Of a DNA stretch of 38,010 nt, positions 6,899 to 14,457 are shown piece by piece (position 1 is the first letter of the stretch; each line of letters starts with the position of its first letter). A program made the position numbers and the translations under genes. The DNA comes from Chloroflexota bacterium (lineage in GTDB: Bacteria; Chloroflexota; Dehalococcoidia; UBA2985): positions 1 through 38,010 of the forward strand of contig JACQTZ010000001.1 in NCBI GenBank assembly GCA_016210515.1. Reading direction: 5' to 3'. The notes beneath the pieces are model-generated. The model was not told the origin of the DNA and did no database searches. It saw only the letters and a list, made by a program, of their open reading frames with translations.

Positions 6899-7396
6899 AT
6901 GCGGACTCTTTCTAGTCGGTGGTTGGTGGCAGTGGCCGGGGTAGTGGTAGCCCTGATACTGGTCAGCGTGGTGGTAGCCCTCGTCAACCCGCGAGGAGCC
7001 GCCGAAACCCTCTCTGAAGACACCCCCGAAGGTATAGTCCAGCAGTTTATTCTGGCCGTACAGGACCGGGATTACAGCCTGGCGCACAGCTACCTGAGCG
7101 ACGAGCTGAAGAAGACCTGCACCATAACCCAGATGGAAGAGAGGTCATACTGGCCTGTAGACACCTTGGAAGACAACCGTATAGCGCTGCTGGACACGGA
7201 AGAGCTGAGCGATGGCCGAGTGCGGGTGCGCGTGCGTGTAACCCAGGTGAACGTCTCGCCTCCCTTTGGCATGAACGAATACAGCCACGAGGAGCGGTAT
7301 GTACTGGCCCAGGAGAATGGCAATTGGCGTCTTGTCGAACCCCCCTGGCCGCTGAGTTGGTGTTCCCCCCCTGCAACTCCGGCAAAGTCAGATTAG
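6899..7396 (+). CDS. Small membrane-anchored protein, NTF2/DUF4878-like fold possible
   Basis: The protein (165 residues) has an N-terminal hydrophobic helix (about residues 9-31) that would anchor it in the membrane with the rest outside. The remaining part starts with TPEGIVQQFILAVQDRDYSLAHSYLSDELK, the pattern typical of NTF2-like/DUF4878-type accessory domains: a helix, a 'daily wear' of residues around a pocket, then beta strands (RVRVRVRVTQV). The closing ENGNWRLVEPPWPLSWC fits the last strand of such folds. No catalytic role is implied. ATG at 6899 was chosen over upstream TTG/GTG codons because the hydrophobic signal follows directly. The DUF5671 gene starts 24 nt downstream, so the two are likely one transcript. 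Confidence 0.7.
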   Translation: MRTLSSRWLVAVAGVVVALILVSVVVALVNPRGAAETLSEDTPEGIVQQFILAVQDRDYSLAHSYLSDELKKTCTITQMEERSYWPVDTLEDNRIALLDTEELSDGRVRVRVRVTQVNVSPPFGMNEYSHEERYVLAQENGNWRLVEPPWPLSWCSPPATPAKSD

Positions 7397-7420
7397 GATG
7401 GAGGAATACCTGACGTCGCC

Positions 7421-9238
7421 ATGTTCATAATCGAGTCTCTACTGCCGCTTGCCATCATCATTGGTGTCATTGCGGGCATCGTCGCGCTGGCGCGCCGCCG
7501 TGGCGAGCCTGGTGGCGACCCGGGCATTGGAACCGTCCGGCGCCTGTACATCTACTTCCTCTCCCTGGCGGGACTGGTGACTGCTGCGATTGGTGCAACC
7601 CTTCTCGTCAGTGCCGCCCTGGGGGCGTTGTTCGGCCCCAAGGCAATCTCCGGTGAAAACACCACTACGGCCCTGGGCCTCGCGCTGACCATCGTTGGTA
7701 CGCCTGTCTGGCTCCTCTTCTGGCGTATGGCGCAGCGGTCTGTTCGCCAGAACGCCGTCGAGATAAAGGCGGCGTCGCGCAAGGTCTACCTCTACCTTGT
7801 GCTGGCCGTGTCGGCGATAGTGGCGTCGGTGGCGGCAATCGAGTTCCTCCAGTGGCTCTTCAAATCCGACGACTTCAGCGGTACGCCAATTGCTCTAATG
7901 TTGGTCTGGGGAGGAGTGTGGGCCTTCCACTGGTGGACAGAGGGTGGTGAGGGGCAACCGACGGAGCTGGGCGCATCTGTGCGCCGCTTGTACGTGTACG
8001 GACTGGCGCTATTCGGCATGGTTGTGTTGGCCCTGGGCGCCTCCGGAGTCCTACGGGTAGCGATGGACGCAGCCTATGAGGCTCTGTTCGGCGCGTCCGG
8101 GGTGCTGACCGGCTACCCCAGCCTGTGGAGCGTAGCTATGCGGGAGTCCCTGGCGTCGGCCCTCGTCGGCGGACTGGTGTGGTGGTGGCACTGGCACCGT
8201 GTGGCGGCGGGCGACGTGGACTCTACGTTGCGGCACGTGTACTTGCACCTCTTCGCCATCTTAGGGGGCACTGCCATGGTGGTATCTTCTCTGAGTGTGC
8301 TTCTTTATCGCATCCTCCAGTGGACCATCGGCAGCCCCGAAATCACCAGCGCCCGGCTTCATTTTGACGTTCTTCCAACCCTGGTCTCCTTTGTGGTCGT
8401 GGGTGGAGGGCTGTGGGGATACCACTGGGCGACCGTGCGACAGGAAGCCGCCATTGCTCGGCGTGGGCTGGTGGGGGCGCGAAGGGTGTACAGCTACCTG
8501 GTATCTGCGGTGGGGCTGGTCACCCTGAGCGCCGGGCTGGTATTCCTGTTCGCCGTGGCCATTGGCGTGCTCTCGCCCGCGGAGGGCGACAGGATAGCCG
8601 GAGGCGACTGGTGGCGCAATCCCCTTGCCCTGGCGATTACCCTGCTGGCCGTCGGCACGCCGCTTTGGGGCCTGTACTGGCGTGACGTGCAGCGCGTCGC
8701 CGTCCAGGGCGGTGCGGAGGAGCGGAGCGCCCTCTCGCGCAGGGTCTTCATCTACCTGATCTTTGGCATCAGTGTGTTGATGGTGCTGATTAACCTGAGC
8801 ATCGTACTGTTCAGACTGTTCGACGCTGCCTTCGGGGGAGGCGATTCCTCCAACGTACTGTGGGACACGCGATGGAGCGTCGGCATACTACTTGCGGCGG
8901 GCGCGGTGAGCGTCTACTACTGGATGGTGCTCAAGGAGGACAGGGAGGCCACTGCTGGTCTTGAACGGGCCGTTGAGCCAGGGGCGCCTGAAGCCCGACT
9001 CCGCAAGTCGGTGACGGTGCTGGTCGCCGAAGAGGACATGCCGCTGGTGCGGCGGCTGGAGGCCCGGCTGGGCTACGATGTCCAGGTGTGGCGTCGCACG
9101 GAGGGCCGCAGCCTGGCGCCGGCCCTCTCCGATGACCGCCTGGCGGAGACGGCGCAGCAGGTCCTTGACGCGGACTCCCAGCACATATTTCTGCTGGTGG
9201 ACGCCGCGGGCATCCACGTCGTCCCTTACCGCGACTGA
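7421..9238 (+). CDS. Membrane protein with six tandem DUF5671-type repeats
   Basis: The 605-residue protein contains six repeats of about 80 residues. Each starts with an R-(R/K/H)-hydrophobic-(Y/F)-x-(Y/H) motif followed by a transmembrane helix (RRLYIY near 40, RKVYLY near 119, RRLYVY near 187, RHVYLH near 270, RRVYSY near 354, RRVFIY near 440). Each ends with a second helix carrying a W-x-x-x-(W/H) motif (for example LLFWRMAQR, AFHWWTEG, GLYWRDVQR). This matches DUF5671, usually found in few copies. About 13 helices are expected. A soluble C-terminal domain of about 100 residues (from about 515) has alternating beta/alpha character and no recognised family. Function is unknown. It lies just behind the anchored protein at 6899 and is probably co-transcribed. 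Confidence 0.85.
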   Translation: MFIIESLLPLAIIIGVIAGIVALARRRGEPGGDPGIGTVRRLYIYFLSLAGLVTAAIGATLLVSAALGALFGPKAISGENTTTALGLALTIVGTPVWLLFWRMAQRSVRQNAVEIKAASRKVYLYLVLAVSAIVASVAAIEFLQWLFKSDDFSGTPIALMLVWGGVWAFHWWTEGGEGQPTELGASVRRLYVYGLALFGMVVLALGASGVLRVAMDAAYEALFGASGVLTGYPSLWSVAMRESLASALVGGLVWWWHWHRVAAGDVDSTLRHVYLHLFAILGGTAMVVSSLSVLLYRILQWTIGSPEITSARLHFDVLPTLVSFVVVGGGLWGYHWATVRQEAAIARRGLVGARRVYSYLVSAVGLVTLSAGLVFLFAVAIGVLSPAEGDRIAGGDWWRNPLALAITLLAVGTPLWGLYWRDVQRVAVQGGAEERSALSRRVFIYLIFGISVLMVLINLSIVLFRLFDAAFGGGDSSNVLWDTRWSVGILLAAGAVSVYYWMVLKEDREATAGLERAVEPGAPEARLRKSVTVLVAEEDMPLVRRLEARLGYDVQVWRRTEGRSLAPALSDDRLAETAQQVLDADSQHIFLLVDAAGIHVVPYRD

Positions 9239-9242
9239 CCGG

Positions 9243-9268
9243 TAGGGGCAATTCGTGAATTGCCCCTA
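9243..9268. repeat. REP palindrome, GGGGCAATTC type, copy 1
   Basis: TAGGGGCAATTC (9243-9254), GT, GAATTGCCCCTA (9257-9268): 12-bp perfect arms, 4 bp after the DUF5671 stop codon. The same palindrome family is found inside ileS at 13190-13227. It could act as a transcript-end hairpin, but no T-tract follows. Confidence 0.8.
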
Positions 9269-9396
9269 GCCGAATGTGTCCTGTTGCTCTTTATCATTTG
9301 CCCGTCCCGCAGGTGGACGATTCTCCTTATCCTGGACGGCCAGCCGCGGGAGCCGCGATAGCGAATGACCGCTCGTTCTGAGCTTGGGAGGGAATC

Positions 9397-9434
9397 GTCA
9401 TTACGAGGGCGTCCCCGCCCGTGGCAATCTGGGG
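9397..9434. repeat. Interspersed repeat, GTCATT...GTGGCAATCTGG family, copy 2
   Basis: GTCATTACGAGGGCG and CCCGTGGCAATCTGG align with the copies at 6130 and 20747. A GAGCTTGTCGAACCA-type repeat follows at about 9460-9475. The reading frame open across this stretch is repeat sequence and was not counted as protein. Confidence 0.6.
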
Positions 9435-9532
9435 CGGGGCCTCTCTGCCCGCTCATGGTGAGCTTGTCGAACCATATGAGCGGGGTACTCCCTCTGTGCT
9501 CGAGCGATGGTATACTCTTCGTAGGCAACGAG

Positions 9533-9748
9533 ATGCGAGTTCTTCATGCTCTCTCCGGGTTTCCTAATGACCTCCGCCGCCGTGTTCGGCACTGGCGGGC
9601 CGACCGCCAGTACGTGCGCGGCTACAAGCGTTACCCCGAGACCGAAGAGGAGATAGCCTGGGCGGAAGCTGCATCCCACTGGGAGCTGGAGGAAGAGTGG
9701 CCGTGGGAGGATGATGCCCAGAATGATGATGCAGACCACGCGAACTAA
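9533..9748 (+). CDS. Small hypothetical acidic protein
   Basis: A 71-residue protein with a basic first half (RRRVRHWRADRQYVRGYKRY) and a strongly acidic, Trp-rich second half (PETEEEIAWAEAASHWELEEEWPWEDDA). The frame is open further upstream, but that part is made of interspersed repeats, so the first sensible start is ATG 9533. A TATACT at 9511-9516 could be a -10 box; the Shine-Dalgarno is weak. The composition looks like a real small protein rather than noise. No family was recognised. Upstream (9239-9532) the gap contains only repeats. Confidence 0.5.
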   Translation: MRVLHALSGFPNDLRRRVRHWRADRQYVRGYKRYPETEEEIAWAEAASHWELEEEWPWEDDAQNDDADHAN

Positions 9749-9880
9749 CTCCGGAAAAGCTGGCCGCCGTTGACGCAGCGATTCACTTTGCGATGGGGAT
9801 GGAGGAGTGAGATTGAACTATGCTGCCAGGTCGCCAATTTGGTCAGGAGCACTTACGTCTTAGTACTGGAGGAATGAACG

Positions 9881-10165
9881 ATGCCTGATTACAGTATTGA
9901 TGCGTTACAATATCCTTACGGAGAGTGCGCATTTTGTGGTGACCCATCTGAGGTAGCTTTTCACATTCGAAATGCTGCTCGCGGAGGTAGCACTACAGTC
10001 CCTAGTTGCTTGAGTTGCAATTCAAGTATGCGTAGTGGCACCCTAAAATCTTGGTTAAGGCGGCTCCGAGATTCAGAATCTGACAAATGGTACGATATTC
10101 TGGATCATCAAGGCCGACGGCGGACAGCACTAGCACGTTTGGTGCGAGACGTCCGAGATGAATAG
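9881..10165 (+). CDS. Small Cys-rich protein resembling an HNH nuclease zinc core
   Basis: The 94-residue protein carries C16-x2-C19, then H28, a GG turn at 35-36, and C43-x2-C46-N47. That spacing resembles the core of HNH endonucleases with a structural zinc (CxxC, H..., GG..., CxxCN). However, the usual D-H pair at the start of the fold is replaced by F-H and the last catalytic His is not obvious, so activity is doubtful. The second half is basic and helical (SWLRRLRD, RRRTALARLVRDVRDE). A strong Shine-Dalgarno (GGAGGAATGAACG before ATG) supports the start. Its base composition is visibly more AT-rich than its neighbours, which suggests recent acquisition. It lies alone between repeats and the T-box locus. 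Confidence 0.65.
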   Translation: MPDYSIDALQYPYGECAFCGDPSEVAFHIRNAARGGSTTVPSCLSCNSSMRSGTLKSWLRRLRDSESDKWYDILDHQGRRRTALARLVRDVRDE

Positions 10166-10291
10166 GGGTAGTGTTGAGAAATGGTTGATACCGAGACTCG
10201 GCCAAAGATGACCTCCCGAAATGCTGTTGGCATTTTGGCGCTACGAAAAGCATAACTTTAGAGCTTCTTGCCCTCACCTCCCCTCTTCTCC

Positions 10292-10321
10292 TTGACATGC
10301 CTCCCCCTCATCCGCTAGGCT
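10292..10321 (+). promoter_or_regulatory. Promoter of the T-box/ileS transcript
   Basis: A perfect TTGACA (10292-10297), an 18-nt spacer and TAGGCT (10316-10321). The predicted start near 10328 is exactly where the T-box leader begins. Between the HNH-like gene and this site is a weak stem, CCGAAATGC/GCATTTTGG (10216-10238), without T-tract. Confidence 0.65.
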
Positions 10322-10327
10322 ATGGCA

Positions 10328-10585
10328 TCACAAAGGCGATGACGGAGACGAGTACGGGACCCCGGGCCTCCCAGCGAGTCTGGTACGGTGAGAGCAGACG
10401 TGGCCCCATCCCGGAAAATCCCTCCCGAGCCGCTCCCCCAACGTCCCGCGCGGGCCAGTAGGCGGAGCCGGTAGCCACCGTTAGAGGACAGGGGCATGTT
10501 GGTGCCCTGAACAAGCGCCCCGATGACATCGGGGAAAGAGGGTGGTACCGCGGGTAGCATCCCGTCCCTTGTGGGACGGTTTTTT
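10328..10585 (+). ncRNA. T-box leader RNA (isoleucine type)
   Basis: T-box leaders read the charging state of a specific tRNA and end transcription when it is aminoacylated. The conserved T-box core AGGGTGGTACCGCGG is at 10539-10553. Its bulge TGGT (10543-10546) would pair with an uncharged ACCA end, which fits tRNA-Ile with discriminator A. Stem I elements are visible: GGCGATGACGGAGACGAGTA near 10335-10354, CAGCGAGTCTGG and GGTGAGAGCAGAC near 10372-10399, then GGAAAATCCCTCCCGAG. The codon ATC at 10418-10420 sits where the specifier is expected, naming isoleucine. The terminator follows at 10562-10585. ileS is the target, yet a RAYT transposase gene now lies between leader and ileS. Exact pairing of stems II/III was not worked out. 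Confidence 0.88.
10562..10585 (+). terminator. T-box intrinsic terminator
   Basis: CCGTCCC (10562-10568), loop TTGT, GGGACGG (10573-10579), then six T (10580-10585). The 5' arm also can pair with the T-box core to form the alternative antiterminator, the expected switch. Confidence 0.88.
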
Positions 10586-10614
10586 GTTGATCATGTTCAC
10601 GAAGTTGGAAAACG

Positions 10615-11130
10615 ATGGAAATCGCACAACGCAGTCGTAAGGCCTTGCGCCTGCCTGGCTATGACTACTCGCAGCCCGGTGCCTATTATGTCACCGTCGT
10701 TACCAACCAGAGGCAGTGCCTCTTTGGAGATGTACTCTGCGGGGAAATGCGTCTTAACCCTTGCGGGCAGACCGTGATGGAGTGCTGGGATGATCTCGTT
10801 CATCATTATCCCTGCGTTAGAAAAGACGAATTCGTGGTCATGCCAAATCATGTACATGGAATCCTCGTTTTGAACGACGATGTAGGGGCGGGTTTTAAAC
10901 CCGCCCCTACAGACAGACGGCACGGGTTGCCAGAGATTGTTCGCGGGTTCAAAACCTTTTCGGCGCGGCGCATCAATGTCCTACGAAACAACCCAGGTAC
11001 TCCCGTGTGGCAGCGCAACTACTTTGAACACGTCATTCGCAACGAGGCTGAGCTAGCTGGCATCAGAGAGTATATTCAGAACAACCCCGCCCAGTGGGAG
11101 ACGGACGCGGAAAACCCTGCCAATATGTAG
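10615..11130 (+). CDS. REP-associated tyrosine transposase (RAYT, IS200-like Y1 family)
   Basis: RAYT proteins are single-copy relatives of IS200/IS605 transposases that nick single-stranded REP palindromes. The 171-residue protein has the HUH metal motif as N78-H79-V80-H81-G82 and the catalytic Tyr as Y136 in WQRNYFEHVIRN. The N-terminal LPGYDYSQPGAYYVTVVT is the family's opening strand. A 31-bp perfect palindrome (10881-10911) lies inside the gene and is translated as VGAGFKPAPT (residues 90-99). A second one (11131-11151) overlaps its end: the TAG stop codon is within the repeat's GTAGGGG. It has been placed between the T-box terminator and ileS, so its transcription should depend on isoleucine tRNA charging. 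Full length; no frameshift. Confidence 0.92.
   Translation: MEIAQRSRKALRLPGYDYSQPGAYYVTVVTNQRQCLFGDVLCGEMRLNPCGQTVMECWDDLVHHYPCVRKDEFVVMPNHVHGILVLNDDVGAGFKPAPTDRRHGLPEIVRGFKTFSARRINVLRNNPGTPVWQRNYFEHVIRNEAELAGIREYIQNNPAQWETDAENPANM
10881..10911. repeat. REP palindrome inside the RAYT gene
   Basis: TGTAGGGGCGGGTTT (10881-10895) and AAACCCGCCCCTACA (10897-10911) are perfectly complementary around T10896. Such palindromes are the expected substrate of the enzyme encoded around it. Confidence 0.9.
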
Positions 11131-11151
11131 GGGCGGGTTTGAAACCCGCCC
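11131..11151. repeat. REP palindrome at the RAYT 3' end
   Basis: GGGCGGGTTT (11131-11140), G, AAACCCGCCC (11142-11151). It is the same family as the palindrome at 10881 but with the right flank decayed (AAACGG in place of CTACA). It sits 33 bp before the ileS start. Confidence 0.85.
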
Positions 11152-11184
11152 AAACGGAGCGGAATACTTTTCGCAGAGCAAATC

Positions 11185-14100
11185 ATGTTTAAGCCCGTCA
11201 CATCTAAAGTGGACTTTCCCGCCATGGAGCGGGAGCTGCTGGCTTGGTGGCAGCAGACAGGCATGATGGAGAAGTACCTGCGTCGCAACCAGGACTCGGA
11301 CAGGCGCTGGTCATTCATAGATGGCCCCATAACCGCCAACAACCCCATGGGCGTCCATCACGCCTGGGGCCGCGCCTACAAGGACCTCTTCCAGCGCTAC
11401 AAGACCATGCAGGGCTTCAAGCAGCGGTATCAGACCGGCTACGACGGCCAGGGCCTTTGGGTGGAGGTGGAGGTGGAGAAGGAGATGGGCTTCAACTCCA
11501 AACGCGACATCGAGGCCTATGGCATCGACCGGTTTGTTGAGGCGTGCAAGGAGCGGGTCCGCCGCTACGCCGACATCATCACCCAGCAGTCCATTCGCCT
11601 GGGCTACTGGATGGACTGGGACAACTCCTACCACACCATGTCCGATGAGAACAACTACACCATCTGGCACTTCCTCAAGACCTGCCATGAGAAGGGCTGG
11701 GTCTACGAAGGGACGGATGTCATGCCCTGGTGTCCCCGGTGCGCCACCGGCCTCTCGGAGCACGAGATAGTCACCGAGGGATACAAGGAGCTTGTCCATC
11801 CGAGCGTGTTTCTTCGCTTCCCCCTGGAGGGCAGGGAAGGGGAGTCCCTGCTGGTGTGGACGACTACCCCCTGGACCCTCACCTCCAACGTGGCGGCTGC
11901 CGTACATCCAGAGCTGACCTACGTGAAGGTGCGCCAGGGGAGCGAGACCTTTTATCTGTCCAAAGCTTTGTTGGGCATTCTCCAGGGTGAGCATGAGGTG
12001 GTGGAGGAGCTTGCCGGTGAGCGACTGGTGGGGCTGCGCTATCGCGGCCCCTTCGACGAGCTGCCTCCCCAGCAGGGCGTGGAGCACCGCGTCATCCCCT
12101 GGAGCGAGGTGAGCGAGAGCGAGGGTACGGGCATCGTGCATATAGCTCCCGGCGCGGGCAAGGAGGACTTCGCCCTGGGCAGGGAGTTCGGCCTGGCTGC
12201 CATCGCCCCCCTGGACGAGTTCGGCAACTACGTCCAGGGCTTCGACTGGCTCACAGGCCGCAATGTCGCAGAGGTGACCCAGGACATCTTTGAGAGCTTG
12301 CGACAGAAGGGCCTTCTCCTGCGGGTCGAGGACTACTCTCACCGCTATCCCGTCTGCTGGCGCTGCGACTCTCAACTCGTCTTTCGCCTGGTGGACGAGT
12401 GGTTCATCTCCATGGATGACTTGCGCCACCTCATCGCCGATGTCACTCGCAAGATTCGCTGGATACCGGCCTTTGGCCTGGAGCGGGAGCTGGACTGGCT
12501 GCGCAACATGGACGACTGGATGATCTCCAAGAAGCGCTACTGGGGCCTGGCGCTGCCCATCTACAAGTGCGCCTGCGGTCAGGTAGAGGTCATGGGTAGC
12601 GAGACAGAGCTAAAGGAGAGGGCCATCCAGGGGTGGAACGAGTTCCAGGGCCATTCGCCTCACCGACCCTGGATCGACGCCGTCAAGATTCGCTGCTCCC
12701 ACTGTGGCCAGGTGGTCTCCCGCATCAAGGACGTGGGGAACCCGTGGCTGGATGCCGGCATCGTGCCCTTCTCTACCCTGGGATACCGCCACAGCCGTGA
12801 CTACTGGAAAGAGTGGTTCCCCGCCGACTGGATATCGGAGAGCTTCCCCGGCCAGTTCCGCAACTGGTTCTACTCCCTGCTGACCATGAGCACAGCCCTG
12901 GAGAACCACGAGCCATTCCGCTCCGTGTTCAGCTACGCCCTGATGCGTGACGAGAAGGGCGAGGAGATGCACAAGAGCAAGGGCAATGCCCTGGAGTTTG
13001 TCGAAGCGGCGGAGCGCATGGGCGTGGATGCCATGAGGTGGGTCTTTATGCGCCACAACCCGGCTCAAAACCTGGGCTTCGGCTACGGCACTGCCGATGA
13101 GGTGCGACGGCGCTTCCTTCTCACCCTGTGGAACACCTACTCCTTCTTCGTGACCTACGCCAACATAGACCGCTTCGATCCCACCGACGGGGAGGTAGGG
13201 GCAATTCATGAATTGCCCCTACCTCCCTCAGAAATGGATCGTTGGATTCTCTCGGAGCTTCACTCCCTGGTGGGCGAAGTCACGCGCCACCTGGACGACT
13301 TCGACTCTGCCGACGCCAGTCACAGCATAGAGGAGTTCGTGGACATCCTGTCCAACTGGTACGTGCGACGCAGTCGCCGTCGCTTCTGGAAGCCTGTCCT
13401 GAGCGGAGTCGAAGGAAGCGAAAGCGACCAGGACAAGCTCTCTGCCTACCACACCCTGTACACCTGCCTGGTAACCCTGTCCAGGCTCATGGCCCCCTTC
13501 ACGCCCTTCATCGCGGATGAGATGTACCAGAACCTGGTGCGCTCCGTGGACAAAGATGCCCCGGAGAGCGTGCACCTTACGTCATACCCCGTCGGAGACC
13601 CGGCGCAGATTGACGATCGCCTGTCCCAGGCCACTCGCCTGGCCATGACGGTGTCCAGCCTGGGCCGCTCTGCCAGGAGCAAGGCGGGCATCAAGGTGCG
13701 TCAGCCACTGTCCCGGGTGCTGGTGGCCCTTCGCTCTGCGGAAGAGAAGCCTACGCTTCAGCAAATCTCCTCTCAGGTGTTGGATGAGCTGAACGTCAAG
13801 GAGCTCTCTCTCCTGGAAGGACAAGAGGATGTGCTGGATTTCCAGGTCAGGCTCAACCCGGCAGTAGCGGGTCCGAAATACGGCGCCCAGATGTTCCGGG
13901 TGAGCGATGCTCTGCGTCATGCCGATCCCACGACCATAGCCCTCAGGGTGAGAGCGGGCTCCACAGTGGAGGTCGATGGTTATGTACTAGCATCTGAGGA
14001 GGTACTGGTTAACGTCTCCGACAAGCCCGGCTACGCTTCGGCGACTGAGGGGGGGTACACCGTTGCCGTATCCACGGAGCTGTCCCAGGAGCTTGAAGAA

Positions 14101-14358
14101 GAGGGCCTGGCTCGGGAGCTGGTGCATCGGCTCCAGAACATGCGCCGCTCGGCGGGATTCGACATCGCCGACCACATCGTCACCTACTACTCCAGCACCG
14201 AGGCCCTGGCCGGAGTCATGGGTCGCTTTGCTCCGTACATTCAGCAGGAGACCCTCTCGGAGGAGCTTGTCCAGGGGGAGTTCCCTGAAGGAGCCTATAC
14301 TGAACGGCAAACTATGGATGGCGTGGAAGTGGTTCTGGGCGTGGTGCGGAGGGCGTAG
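11185..14358 (+). CDS. ileS: Isoleucyl-tRNA synthetase
   Basis: The 1057-residue class I enzyme charges tRNA-Ile. The HIGH motif takes the G-V-H-H form (PMGVHHAWGR, about residue 56), as in the eukaryotic-like IleRS branch, and the KMSKS loop reads HKSKGN (about residue 595). The editing domain follows with LVWTTTPWTLTSNVAAAVHP. The C-terminal anticodon-binding part contains ARELVHRLQNMRRSAGFDI, usual for IleRS. Two stretches are foreign: VGAIHELPLP (about residues 671-680), encoded by a perfect REP palindrome, and PVLSGVEG (about 736-743), encoded by a GAGCGGAGTCGAAGG repeat. Both keep the frame and lie at surface joints between helices of the connecting region, so the enzyme is probably intact. 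ATG 11185 lies after CAGAGCAAATC with no strong Shine-Dalgarno. Expression is controlled by the T-box leader at 10328-10585. Confidence 0.95.
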   Translation: MFKPVTSKVDFPAMERELLAWWQQTGMMEKYLRRNQDSDRRWSFIDGPITANNPMGVHHAWGRAYKDLFQRYKTMQGFKQRYQTGYDGQGLWVEVEVEKEMGFNSKRDIEAYGIDRFVEACKERVRRYADIITQQSIRLGYWMDWDNSYHTMSDENNYTIWHFLKTCHEKGWVYEGTDVMPWCPRCATGLSEHEIVTEGYKELVHPSVFLRFPLEGREGESLLVWTTTPWTLTSNVAAAVHPELTYVKVRQGSETFYLSKALLGILQGEHEVVEELAGERLVGLRYRGPFDELPPQQGVEHRVIPWSEVSESEGTGIVHIAPGAGKEDFALGREFGLAAIAPLDEFGNYVQGFDWLTGRNVAEVTQDIFESLRQKGLLLRVEDYSHRYPVCWRCDSQLVFRLVDEWFISMDDLRHLIADVTRKIRWIPAFGLERELDWLRNMDDWMISKKRYWGLALPIYKCACGQVEVMGSETELKERAIQGWNEFQGHSPHRPWIDAVKIRCSHCGQVVSRIKDVGNPWLDAGIVPFSTLGYRHSRDYWKEWFPADWISESFPGQFRNWFYSLLTMSTALENHEPFRSVFSYALMRDEKGEEMHKSKGNALEFVEAAERMGVDAMRWVFMRHNPAQNLGFGYGTADEVRRRFLLTLWNTYSFFVTYANIDRFDPTDGEVGAIHELPLPPSEMDRWILSELHSLVGEVTRHLDDFDSADASHSIEEFVDILSNWYVRRSRRRFWKPVLSGVEGSESDQDKLSAYHTLYTCLVTLSRLMAPFTPFIADEMYQNLVRSVDKDAPESVHLTSYPVGDPAQIDDRLSQATRLAMTVSSLGRSARSKAGIKVRQPLSRVLVALRSAEEKPTLQQISSQVLDELNVKELSLLEGQEDVLDFQVRLNPAVAGPKYGAQMFRVSDALRHADPTTIALRVRAGSTVEVDGYVLASEEVLVNVSDKPGYASATEGGYTVAVSTELSQELEEEGLARELVHRLQNMRRSAGFDIADHIVTYYSSTEALAGVMGRFAPYIQQETLSEELVQGEFPEGAYTERQTMDGVEVVLGVVRRA
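13190..13227. repeat. Perfect 38-bp palindrome within ileS (GGGGCAATTC type, copy 2)
   Basis: Each arm of 18 bp (13190-13207 and 13210-13227) mirrors the other around AT, with GGGGCAATTC as core. It is the same family as 9243-9268. It is read through in frame as VGAIHELPLP. Confidence 0.88.
13393..13416. repeat. Interspersed repeat unit inserted in ileS (CTGAGCGGAGTCGAAGG)
   Basis: This unit is translated as PVLSGVEG between FWK and SESDQDK. The flanking residues read as one continuous IleRS helix if the unit is removed. Related intergenic units are at about 1583-1606, 16226-16254 and 20240-20276. Confidence 0.7.
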
Positions 14359-14394
14359 GGGGTGTGAGGGTTCAGGCTTAGCCATAGGATAGGC

Positions 14395-14425
14395 TTGCAA
14401 ACCGACTAGCCGTGTGATATATAAT
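14395..14425 (+). promoter_or_regulatory. Promoter of the secreted coiled-coil gene
   Basis: TTGCAA (14395-14400), 19 nt, perfect TATAAT (14420-14425). Start expected near 14432, leader about 26 nt with GAGGTGAG before ATG 14458. Confidence 0.5.
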
Positions 14426-14457
14426 CCGCAAAGAAGGCGTCGGCTCGGAGGTGAGGG

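Noticed and set aside
9365..9532. N-terminal extension of the small gene at 9533
   Set aside because: The extension is translated interspersed repeat (GTGGCAATCTGG and CTTGTCGAACC units).
11311..12429. Long minus-strand frame (372 codons) opposite ileS, and similar ones opposite the ligase (18655-20070) and tsaD (33225-34709)
   Set aside because: Shadows of well-supported GC-rich genes on the other strand; compositions are His/Gly/Gln-rich and match no family.
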